Shown in pieces: positions 35,423 to 46,124 of a stretch of DNA of 64,000 bases. The notes beneath the pieces were generated by a model that saw only the letters and a program-made list of their open reading frames with translations, searched no databases and was not told where the DNA came from. Each line of letters opens with the position of its first letter. Position 1 is the stretch's first letter. This DNA comes from Moniliella sp. 'wahieum' (taxonomy: Eukaryota; Basidiomycota; Moniliellomycetes; Moniliellales; Moniliellaceae), in the NCBI GenBank assembly GCA_003971905.1, contig RSEE01000014.1, positions 868,001-932,000 on the forward strand, read 5' to 3'. A program made the translations under genes and the position numbers.

Positions 35423-38400
35423 CTATGAAATGTGGATCCCACCATCGTGCGAGGCAAGCGCAGCAAGCCGTTGCCCGCGCAGCGACCGGTCTGGGTGGTC
35501 CAACCCGAGACCATGCTGTCCCGGTTGAATCAGGGCAAAGGGTTGGTCGGTCTCGTGGAGGTACTCGGGCGCACGAACGACGCCGAGGGTAAGACGCGCA
35601 AACCGGAGACGCGCAACCTCGTTGTTGGACAGGGCCAGACGCGCTTGCATCCGTTTCCTCAGCCCGCCCAACATCTCGCCCGGATAGAGCACCATCCGAA
35701 ACGGAACCCCATTCGCCCGACGCACGTCCCGAGTGAAATGCGATACCTCCACCACCCTTGGGCGGGGCGCAGTCTCGCCCCCCCCTCCCCGACCCCTGAC
35801 GCTGTGCTTCCACCCAGGATCTGAGCGTACACCACCTCCAACTCGTCGCCCGGTACTTCCTCTGCCAACAGTTCCGCCCCCTCGTCCAGCAGCGACAGAG
35901 GCGAGGTGCTGGCGAGCTGGATTTGGCGTCTTCCGTCGTCAGACAAGAGCGAGAGACGGATGCGGGCAGCACGAGGTAAGCCATTCGCAATCGATTCGGA
36001 CCGCAGTGGTTCCAGCACCAGTTCCTCTTCCCCTGCCCGATCGTGCGACGGTCGCAGCATCGGGACGAGGGGATGGGGACCTACCAAGCGGGTTTCGGCC
36101 AGCTCGCGCTGCACCACCGCCAAGGATACGTTCATGGGCATGCGAATGGACAGAGCGGCCTGCTCCTTGTTGTGAATGCCCATCCAAAACACAGTTAGCG
36201 ATCGCAGCGCTTCAATTTCCACCAGGGGAACGGACAACCGTTCGTAGAATAGCACAGCCTCGGATGCTGGTGGCAAGCCCAGGCTGCCAGAGGTCGCCAC
36301 CTCTTGCAAGGCCGCTGGCGCGTCGGATCGAAGCACCTGCAAGGGCTCCCCGTCCGGGCCGTTGGCCAATACGAAGCGCAGTTTGCCCGGATCATGGTGC
36401 AACAATGTACCAATCCGCTGGGCCACGCTTCATATGGAAGCTGCCGGTGCAATGTCAGGGTCATCTCTGGACTCTCCGCTCCGTCTTCCACGTTCTCCTG
36501 GGCCCATTCGACGGCTTCGTGACGAGCAAGGGGCTTGAACGTGATCGTGAGCTGGTGGGTGAGAAAGCGATAAAACGAGGGAGCGTCAGGACAAATGCCT
36601 TGCCTCATCAGCTCCTTGGCCGTCAACTCGGGCAACGCTTCTTGGAAACAAACAATGTCCCCGTTTTGGATCTCGGCTCGAGTCAGGGTGTGGTCTGGCG
36701 GCATGGACTCAATCATCCCAGCGCGAATCTCCTCGTACAAGTCCACGGGCCTTGACGCGGGCCAGTCCATCGTCGTGCGCACCCTGGTGGCGAGCGAACG
36801 GACACGATCCGTCAGGCGCACATACGCCTGGTCCACCACCCTCATCGTCTGCTTGGCCACATCAAAATGTTTGAGGAAAATGAAGCGGTACGCCTCGGGC
36901 TCGGCCCGTACGCCCCGTGGGACTTTGCTCACTCGTTCCAAAAATACGCGCAGCTCCTCGGTCCGCGTCGCGTACCTCCCTCGTACCTTGTCCACTGTCC
37001 ACTTCTCGTCGTCCTCCACCACCCGATCCGGACGCACCGTCTGGTTCTCCCGCCGGACCAGCACCCACACTCGTACCTCCCGTGCATCCAGCTCCAGGCG
37101 CTGCGCCAGGCGCGCCTTGACACTAGCAAACGTCTCTTGCTTCCGTACCTGTACCCCTGGCACATCCACCATCGTCTGTACCGTCCCATCATCGGACAGA
37201 TGTGCGAGATCGAGACCTTGGTACGTGCGCAGCCAGTCCAGTGTCAGGTATCGCACTTGAAGCGACAGCTGTCGTTCCTCTCGCTCGCGCTGCAGCGCGT
37301 GCTGGTGCTTCCGTTCCTCGACAAGCCGCCTGGGTAAGTGGGCGGGGGTATCCTCCGGTTCCAACGGACGTAGCACATGCGCAACCTGGCTGGTACGGAT
37401 ATAGACCAACATGTAAGCGTTGGTGCAACGAGCCAGGCGGGCGTTCGGAATCGTATCAAACCCATTCTTCCCACTAGGTTCGCCGCCATAGTTGTCTTCC
37501 AGCACCTCCTGCATCGTGGCGGGCGTGACGCGCTCGTCGTCGAACTTGAACCAGCCGCCCGTGGGAGCCGGCTTGAGCAAAGCAAAGTAGTCCGCCCGAT
37601 AGGTCGCCCGAGTGAACCAGCACCCCATGCAACGTGTACCGCCAGTCTTCTCCGTACGTGGGGCTGGCGCGGTCGAGAAACGCACCCAAATCCATCTCGA
37701 GCGGGAACTCGTGGCGGTCATTGATCTTGATCATCGCGTCCGACTCGACATGGTACTCGAACCGTTTCAGCTGCAAGTGCAAGACGGGCGGGAAAGACTG
37801 GAAAATGACTCCCTTGGTCGCATCTTGCAGTCCGTATCCTTCGGCTTGGTACTGATTCACCCCTTCCAACCGCTCCTCTTGAATGTAGTTGTGAAACGAG
37901 TCGAGCAAGGTGGGCATCCCCTTGACGTTGAGCTGTACATCGTAAAACTCTTCTTCGCGGCTCGACTGGTAGGGAACATGAAGGCAGCGAAGAACTTTTC
38001 ATCTTGCCGACAACAACTTACCGATCATCCCATCCGCTTGCGTCGCTTTCATTTGCGCTTCGAGCTTGGCTTGGAGCACACGGTTAAACTCTTGAACGTC
38101 ATGCTGCAAGAACGAATCGAGTGATTTCCAGCCAAAGGAGCGGTCAGCTCGGTCGTGCTCACCGCTTCGTCCGACGTTTGCAACTGGTAAACACACGTTG
38201 CAGCGCCAACGCCACACTTTCCTCTGCTACCTCCGTCTCGGTTGGGATGGCGTACACAGCCCGACGAAAGAGCGGAGTGCAATAGAGCGATTGGAGCAAC
38301 GAGTTCATATAGCACGTTGCCCCTTGGTTCTTGATCCCCACAAAGCCCGTCACGCGCTTAGAATCGTATGGAGCAAACGGGGGCGCCATCCCCGCCCTTT

Positions 38401-39074
38401 CGTCCGAGACCACCTTTACATACGCCGTCACCCGCACCGCGTCCGCCTGCCTCGCCTCGCGGTTGGCGCCCAGCATCAATCCTTGCAGGCTGGCGTGACT
38501 ACAGAATTGGGTGAAGCCCCAATCGGCCTCGCTGGGCGCGAACCGGTGCTGGCTCGTGTCGTGGATCAAGACGGCCGGATCAAGCGGGTTGGACAGGACC
38601 AAGGTGAAGTGCACATGGGCGGCAGCGTCTCGCTCCCTTTCTTGTCGCGGCAAGGCAGAAGGAGAGGGAGGAGGTAGATCCGAACCGGTCGGGTGCGCCT
38701 CCTCCCTTGTTCCAGCAAGAGACGAGCCAAAATCAACACACTCGAGGTAGAGCGAGACAAGGCCTGTGGCGGCGGGCCCAGTGGCCTGCGGGAACAGCAC
38801 AAGGCGAAAGCGGTAGTCGGCACAGACGAATTCGGGGCTGGCCAGGCGGGTGGGAGCGTGGGCCAGTCACTCACATCCCAATGAAACCAAGCAAACCCTT
38901 TCTCCTCCTCACCCGGCGCGAGCCGGAGGTGGTCGTGAAACGCCTGGCCTGGCACGCCGACGTTAGTACCCAGCCGCACGCCAATAGGAAGGGGGACGCA
39001 CTGTCGACTGCCGAGAGCGCGGGAGTGGGCGGCGAGAGAGCAGCAAAGCGGTCGGGCTCGGCTGGGACATGCAT
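35423..39074 (-). CDS. UBP15: Ubiquitin carboxyl-terminal hydrolase, MATH-USP type (Ubp15/USP7 family)
   Basis: Deubiquitinase of the USP7 family; yeast Ubp15 works with the peroxisomal AAA ATPase and in cell-cycle control. The N-terminal MATH domain shows FAWFHWDVSDWPTL, YRFRLVLFPQATG and VSLYLECVDFG. The Cys box is GIKNQGATCYMNSLLQSLY (Cys codon at 38312-38314), then FGWKSLDSFLQHDVQEFNRV, REEEFYDVQLNVKGM and VLHLQLKRFEYH. The His box reads VHSGDLSGG then YFALLKP: the His itself is missing, as if AC were lost from ACAC near 37590. C-terminal UBL-like region includes YEEIRAGMIESM, EIQNGDIVCFQ, GIPFRMVL-like VPFRMVLYPGE and LGLDHPDRS, the family's usual end. About 1,210 residues. Start at 39074 is uncertain; frame breaks near 38850, 38200, 37950, 37590, 36420 and 35760. 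Confidence 0.9.
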
Positions 39075-40471
39075 CGCAGTCCCGGCGGTCTGCACAACAG
39101 AGGGAGCGGAGGAGACAGCGTGGGAGAGCAGCGCGTGTGGACGCCAGCGGGGTTAGCGGGGACCAATCACAGGCACAGCGGCGGATCAGCCTGGCAGGGC
39201 GGCTGTCTCCCGACGCACGTCTCGGATGGCCCTGGGGCAGCACGTGGGATGGGAGGAGAGGACGTGATGGTGGACGCGCGCGACGGGGTGGCGCCAATTC
39301 GGCAGCGAAACGAAGCGTCTGGCGCTGGGCTGGATGTTGGCCCCACTCGCCTGCCCCGCCGCCCTCAGATCGGCCATTTGACATGCCACTTCGCCCGCCA
39401 CACTGCGCCCCCCGCGGCCCAATTCCGCTCGCTGGGCACCGCGCGTTCACTACGCGAGCCCTGAGTCAGTAGGTCTAAGTATTTGGAGTACCAAGGCCAA
39501 GGGACTGAGTACACTCAGTACGAGTTGAGCTGAGCGTGCGTCGAGCAACCGAACCGCAAGACGGCAGGATCTAACCGGCAGTCCTTTTCCAAGCGGAGGA
39601 GAGCCACAGGGCAAGATGCCGTCCGAAGGTCACAGTCACACACACAGCCCCGGTAACTAGTAACTAGTAACTGGTACCATGCAACGTGCCAAAACACGAC
39701 ACCTGCTTGCCTCCAGTCAACCCGAACGAGAGCACGTTGAAGGACACTGGACTCGGCTGGCGAAAGAGGCCCAATCTTCGGTCGGGGATATGACTGAGGG
39801 TATTCTGGCCCAGAACGATCGTGTTCATTTTTGCCACCGTGCCACATAATGCGCGCCCGCTACTCTCGTTTAACTGGCAGCCCATCAGTACGGGCTGAGG
39901 TACCTCTGCTATTTCGACGCTCGAGGCCAACAGGGTGGTTGGTTATATCAGCCTGCCAGAGCGTGTGGATGGCAAGGAGTGATGTGAAAGATGGAAGATG
40001 AAATGCCGACGGAGCGCTTGGGGAATGCGAAGGCGAGCAGGCGGCCCATCCGGAACACACGCACCCACTTGTGCCTGACGAGGGGAGAAGGAGAGCGCAC
40101 CAGGGTAGCTGCTGAGAACACCCGCCCCCACGCCTTGAAGTGCGCGGTCAGCGCATGTGCTCCCGCACGTGTCGTAAACGTGGCCGGCCAACTGAGCAGC
40201 CAAACTTGCCCGCTGGCGCGCAGTCTCTTAGTAGTCTGGGCGCTCTCCAAGGTCAGCCGACGCGGTGGTTTGGAAACCAGCGGCCGATGAACGTTTCACA
40301 CACTTCACCTGCCGCTGGGGCCAGCTTGGCCCAGCCCAGCTAGCCCCATTCCACCCCCAGCAGGCCAAAGCACCCGCACACCGTCTGCCCTGCCTGCGTC
40401 CACCACCACCCACCCCGCTCGCTCCCCGCCCCCGCCCGCCGCCCTCTCCCATCCGCGCACCTGTCCACACC
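39075..40471. other. Divergent region between Ubp15-like and phosphoglycerate mutase genes
   Basis: Contains AGTACACTCAGTAC near 39507, TAACTAGTAACTAGTAACTGG (39654-39675) and a GC-rich leader before the mutase start. Minus-strand frames at 39664-39930 and 39948-40250 are open for about 90-100 codons but have no recognised domain and no good start; part of the 5' end of the Ubp15-like gene may lie here. Confidence 0.5.
39654..39675. repeat. AACTAGT tandem repeat
   Basis: Three copies of TAACTAG; related ACTAGT/GACTAG units occur at about 14000, 18258-18300 and 49525-49555. Confidence 0.7.
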
Positions 40472-41476
40472 ATGCCCGCGTGCGTCTCCCCGTCCGCCGC
40501 CCGCCGCCTTCCCACTGACCCTCTCTGGCCCTGCCTCAGCACGCTCGTCCTGGCCCGCCACGGACAATCAGTGTACAACCAGAGCAATGTGGTACGTGTG
40601 CGCTCCGCTCGCTTGCGCCGTCTCCCCGCGGCCGCTGCTTGCCTCCTACTCACCCCGCCCCTCTCCCTCTCCGCGCTCTGCTGCCCAGTTCACTGGCTTT
40701 GACGACCCCCCCCTCTCGGACTATGGACGAAAGGAAGCCCATGTGATGATCCGCAAGCTCATGGCCCTCGGCTACACCCACTTTGAGTAAGTGCCGCTCC
40801 TCTACGTCTGTGCGCCCCTGCGTCCAGGTCCTGTCTCCTGTCCTCCCTGTCTTGTCCCTTCCCGCGCCCCTCACTCGCTAACCTCGCTCCTTCACCTGTC
40901 CCAGCGCGGTCTTTGTCTCAACCATGCAAAGGTGCCAAGAGACATTAGAGATTCAACTTGCCGAGCTGCACATCAAGGAAAGTGAGATTCCAATCGTGCG
41001 CAGCCCACGGCTCAACGAGCGCGATTACGGTGACATTACCGGCTGCAACAAAGCGGCGACGGCGAAAAAGTATGGAAAAGAGGTGGTACGTAGACTTCTT
41101 CCTTTTGTTTCCGAGGATTTCCTGATGCCCTCCCCCCGACAGAGTAACAGAGTAGGCGCTGACCGAGTGACTTGCACGGTGTTCAGGTCGATGCGTGGCG
41201 GCGGTCATGGAGCGAGGCGCCACCAAACGGCGAATCGCTGCAGATGACGGCGGAGCGGGTGATGCCATTGTACAATGAGCAGATCTTGCCTCGTCTGGAG
41301 CGGGGCGAATCGGTGCTGGTCACGTCGCATGGCAATACCCTCCGTTCCCTGTGCAAGGTGCTGGAGAACATGGACCTCGATACCATCCGCCAATTCCGAT
41401 CGGATCGGGCAGCGTGGTGGTGTACGACTTTGAGGATGGTCGGGTGGTCAACAGGCGTGTGCTTGATCACTACTAA
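40472..41476 (+). CDS. GPM1: 2,3-bisphosphoglycerate-dependent phosphoglycerate mutase
   Basis: Glycolytic enzyme interconverting 3- and 2-phosphoglycerate through a phosphohistidine. The catalytic motif LVLARHGQSVYNQSNV is followed by introns 40592-40688, 40787-40904 (branch CGCTAAC) and 41086-41186 (branch GCTGACC), all joining in frame: FTGFDDPPLSDYGRKEA, then AVFVSTMQRCQETLE and LNERDYGDITGCNKAATAKK, then VDAWRRSW. The second catalytic His is in VLVTSHGNTLRSLCKVLE. One base is missing near 41400 (QFR to IGSGSVVVYDFEDG), after which the frame ends RRVLDHY at 41476. About 229 residues, the bacterial-type and fungal dPGM length. Its 3' end faces the Zn2Cys6 gene 203 bp away. Confidence 0.93.
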
Positions 41477-41678
41477 CCACCTAACCCCCTTTTCCACTCC
41501 CCTTCCCCCCCCCCCTCAGCACCTTCCACTTCCACTTTTCACTTTTCACCTTCCCCGCGGCCCGGGTAGACACCACGATAAATACCAAACATACAACAGC
41601 TGGCCATGGGGCGCTTCATCCCGGCGCATTGCCTGCTTGACCACAACCGAGCCGGGACTGGTAGGACACACGCGTGAT

Positions 41679-44600
41679 TCACAGGCCCAAGTTGGGCGGA
41701 AGCTGAAGCAGTGCCATCAACTCAAACAGCAGTTGATTGTTGGCGCCCGCGGGCGTGCTCGTGCCCGGCTGGGCCTCCAGCCCGGGCGGGGGCAACGGCG
41801 TGCTGCCCCCCACGCCGGGGAGGGAGAAGGGATGGGTGGTACCTGGCCCCGGAGCAGCGCCAGGCACACTGCCACTTGGGTACGGCTGTACTTGCTGCGA
41901 GAGCAAGTGAAACTGTGCCATCCCCGGAAGAGCCATTCCTGGCCCGGGCGGCGGCGCCATGCCAGGTACAGCTGCCGTGTCGGGCGCTGGGAACGTCGGT
42001 GAGGGCCGTAGGTACGAACCGAGAGGTGGTGCGTCCGACCGGGTGGAAGGGAGATAAGAAGAGGCAGAAAGCAGGCCCAGTTGCGCGCCAACCGGGTCCA
42101 AGTAAGGTGCCTGGCTGGAGCCGGTGGGACCAGTGCCAGGAACGGCAGCTGGGGCAGAGGAAGTGTCCCACCCCTTTTGGGAGGCCAAAGCAGGATTGGC
42201 AGGAACAGATGTACCGGCGGTGGCGGTCACGTTCGAGGTGGTTCCCGCCGCTGCGGCCGCCGCAGCGAGTTGCATGCCCGGACGCCATTCGTTGAAGAAG
42301 ACTTGCTCCAAGTCAAACAGCCCGGGCGCATAGGACTGGGCCGAGTTGGCCATATCCGGTCCTTGACCCGGAACGCCCTCGCCTGATTGCTCGTACCACC
42401 GTGCCATCTGGGACCGCTGCTGGTCCTGCGCAGCATTCGCCGATAAGGCCGATGGCGGGATCTGGGCTTCGGTCGCGTCGGCGCCCGTGGCGCTGCCAGA
42501 GTTGAGGTTGGGAAGAGTGGCAGAGCTGGTGACCGCCGGCTCGATGGGGAACGCCGGAGATGGCTGGGCCGCCCCCTCGGCCTCGCTTGCTGCGGTCGGC
42601 AAGGCCTTGGTCGTGCCCATCGAACTCCTCAGTGGCTCAGGTTGACCGCTGGGGTCGAGCGCGGGGTCGGAATTGGTGTTGTCATCATCACCTCTTCGTT
42701 TGGCACGACAAAGGAGCGACTCTCCTCGTCCCAGTAGCCGTCGGCCAAGTAACTGAACCATCCAGCAGTTGCTTGTGCGACGAGGCGGCCGGCCACGTCT
42801 CGGAGAGTTTGGCTAGCGCTTCGCGACACAGCACGTACCCTCGTCGCGCATTGAGTGCAATCTGCTTGTCCCCCTTGAGACTAGAGTTGAAGATGAAGGT
42901 CAAGGCGGCGGTGAAGAAACAATAGGCCAAGTCGGTCGTCAGACGGTCGCCGCGCATGTACTGTGCCGTGGTCTCCAGCATATCGCAAATGACCTGGGCC
43001 GAGTGGGTGGCCTTGATAAACGACTCATTGTTCAACACGTCGGACAGCACTACGCCTTCGTCTTGCGGAATAAAGTTGCGGTGCAACAGCAGCTTGGCCG
43101 TCTGGTACCACATCTCCACCGCGATGAACGCAGGAAGCGGCACAAACTTGGCGTTGCGATCCTGTTTGAGCCGCGCAAGCAGTTCGTCGGCACGGAACTG
43201 GGGAGGGAGTGCGTTATGCCAGCTCTCCAGTTCCTCATCATACTTGATCACCAGATCCCGCACTTCCTTGCCCTTCTTCCTGAGCGCCGCCTTGCGCCCA
43301 AAAGAATGGAACTGAGTCAAGATGCCTTCAATGATGGAGAAGAGCGTGATGGACAGATTGATGCAAGCGGCCACATGCAAGCGTCGATGGCCCACCGCCA
43401 CCACCCGACCGGCATCCTCGTCGGCCGGCTCAAAGTCGTCCAGATCCACCAACTCCACCTCATCCTCCTCCAACTCCGAAAGGAAGGGGACATCAATATC
43501 GCACCGCTTCAACGGCACCGGACGACCCATCTCGGCCGCCAGCATCTGACCCAGAATGTAAATGTTCCAAATGAGGCGGACGCGCGTCTCGCGCTCGTTC
43601 ACATCGTGCAACAGGTTCAGCCGAGGAATGGGCCACCGATGCAGGCCCATGTCCAGCGCCATGGCGACCGACAAGCTATGGTACACCCATGCTTGCGAAA
43701 GGTCGCCCGTGCCATGCGCGTACATCGACAGTAAAACAGCGCCTGCACCGTCGACAACGACGGACGCAGCCGCGACGCAAACAGGTACCGCTCCGCACGA
43801 CGATAAAACAACAGGCCACGGTCCTCTTGACCTGCCCGTTCGCGCAGCTGGTCATGGCGGCGCGTGACGATGCACGAAGCGATGGCATACACGGCATAGA
43901 GCAGACAGGGGTCCAGGTGCTCATGGATCACCGCCGGGTCAATGTGTCGGATGGCCGGCTGAACCCAACGCAGTTAGCTCGCAGCTCCGGCCGAGATGGG
44001 AAGGGGAGGGGAGGGGGCGCACCTTGTACAAGACGGGCCACTCGGAATGAACGTGGCACCAGTATCGATTGAAGAGCCGTCTACACTCCTCTACCCCAAC
44101 GGGGGGGTCGTTGGCCGGGTCAACAAGTCGATCGGTGCTTCGATCGTCTGAATCTGCCCTGACGGAACACGTGTGCTGCGCAACGTTTTCAGCTTCCCCT
44201 CGGTCGGTTCAGCCGAGGGCGAAGCAGCCTGGGCAGCCGGGTCAGAATGAGTCGGTTGGTCAGGCGACGCTCCAAGCTCGGACGAAGGACTGGCCGGCCC
44301 AGCCGAGCTAGTGCGACGAAGGAACGGCAGCGAACCAGCGGGACCTGATGTGGCGGGAGGACCGGCATGACGCTCGGCCGAATTGAGATTGCGGGTGCGC
44401 AACAGGTTGGGAAGAGACGGGGAACTGGGGTTGGATTTCTCTGAGCCAGAGCGACGAGAAGCAGTAAGAGCGTAGCTGCTGGGGTGCCGGAGCCGCTCCT
44501 GCGCGGCGCGGGCAACCCGACGCGCGCGGCTTCTTTCGGCGCAAGGGGGGACGCAGAATGGGTGCCACGAGAACGAATGGAATCCTTCGATCCAGACCCG

Positions 44601-45547
44601 TCGGCACTGGGCGGACCAAGAGGGAAAGGAGGTGTGCCGGACGTGAGGGGGGGTAAGGTGCGTCGGGACAGAAGCTGCAGGCCCGAGGAAGATCCACGAT
44701 GCATCGTATCGCCCCGCTGGTTCACGCCCAGAATGTCACTTTCGTCGCCCTCCCCTCGCGGCTGGGACGAATCGAGCTCGGATGCAGGCACCCAGGAGCC
44801 TCCTCCGCTCCCGTCCCACACCAATTGGCTCGCATCCCCCCCAGAAGCGAGGCGGGCGCGTTTGAAGGTGTCCTGCCCATTCGCAGGCGGCGCAGGGCGT
44901 TTGCTGGTAACATACGATGGCCACTGCCAGTCGGAATTCTCCCGCGCCATCCGTTCCGAGGTAGGGTCAGGCCAGGCATGGGGGGCATGAACGCCAGGGT
45001 GGCGCTGTGGCAGGCCCTGGAGCAGCGGTACCTGGCCTGTACTGCCCCCCGATCCAGACAGGGGCGAGAGGCCAGGGCCCGCACCGGACGCCAGGGGAGG
45101 CACGGGCAGAGCAGCAGGAAAGTCGGCGACAGATGGGTCCGAGGGGCGAGAAGTAGCGAGACGCAAGCCTCGATCGGAAGCAAGACGCGCAATTTCCGTC
45201 TCGGTTTGCTCTTCGCCCAGTTTGATCACCAGGTCGCGCATCGTAGTCTCAAGAGTGCGGAGAAGCTTGGCCTTGACGCTCTCCGTGCCACGGAAGCCCT
45301 TGGGCGGGCCACGCCGGATGGAGGTTTTGGAGTAGTGGCATTCCACGCCGATCGCCAGACACACCGCGCACGACGGGTGGCGGCCATCGCACCGGCGCTT
45401 GCTGGCGGAACAGCGGGCACACGCGCGGCGCACCCGCTGCTTCGCCTTGGCGTCGGCGGACGCGGGCATGCCGCTGGAGGGGAGTGCGTCGGCGGCGCCA
45501 GGGGCAGACACGTCCGAGTCGTCGGGAGATGCGGGAGGAGACGCCAT
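41679..45547 (-). CDS. Zn2Cys6 transcription factor with fungal-specific regulatory domain
   Basis: Nuclear DNA-binding regulator. The start at 45547 opens MASPPASPDDSDVSAP. The binuclear zinc cluster is CARCSASKRRCDGRHPSC then AVCLAIGVEC, with exact C-x2-C-x6-C-x6-C-x2-C-x6-C spacing, followed by basic RRGPPKGFRG and a dimerisation-like helix. After a long Ser/Pro linker the Fungal_trans domain starts at CHVHSEWPVLYK, is split by a 64-bp intron (43959-44022), and continues PAIRHIDPAVIHEHLDPCLL, MYAHGTGDLSQAWVYHSLS, ALDMGLHRWP, RLIWNIYILGQMLAAEMGRP. The C-terminus is Ala/Pro/Gly/Ser-rich and ends NNQLLFELMALLQLPPNLGL. About 1,260 residues, frame breaks near 44550, 44190, 43730 and 42720. Target genes cannot be read from the sequence. 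Confidence 0.9.
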
Positions 45548-46124
45548 CAGGGGCGGAGCCCGGGGTGGGGACGGGGGTGGCGAGAAGGTGTTAGGAGGCC
45601 GCGGCCGAGGGCGGCGAGGCGGGACGGGGCGGCACGTGGGGATATTGAATGTTTCATGGAAGCGCTTGTTATCGATTATCCCCGCGTGCGGCTGCTGATT
45701 AAGCTGATTAGTCGATTAGGATCTAGGATTGGAAGAGTGATAACCGGTAACCTTCGGACCCACAAGCAGCGCCCCAGACTGTGTGGGCCGGCGCACGCAG
45801 CACGCTGAGAACACGCCTACGGCGATATCGATGGCGATGCCAGGACCGCTACGGATCCAATCCACCCCTCTGTGCAGGAGCCACGGGGCATTTGAACCAA
45901 GCGAAGAGGGCCTATGCACAATCATACACACCGCACGCACAACAACAGAACCAAGGTATATATGCGAGGAGCAACAAAACCAGGATGAACAAGATGTAAG
46001 CACAAGTGCAAGCAGTGGTGGGGCCAGCAAGTGAACCTCTGGGAGAGAGAGACGTCAAGACCCCGACACCATCCTATCTATGTAGCGAGTGCAGCGCAAA
46101 GCAGCCAGCAGTTACCTGCCTTTC
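45548..46124. other. Upstream region of the Zn2Cys6 gene
   Basis: Contains AATGTTTCATGG..., GATTAAGCTGATTAGTCGATTAGG (45700-45722), GATAACCGGTAACC (45739-45752) and a GGTATATATGCGAGG element (45955-45969). No gene seen beyond an 83-codon plus-strand frame without recognised features. Confidence 0.5.

Noticed and set aside
35151-35990. Long minus-strand frame after the Ubp15-like stop
   Set aside because: It is an alternate frame of the Ubp15 C-terminus plus 3' sequence; the conserved PFRMVLYPGE and LGLDHPDR are in the other frame.
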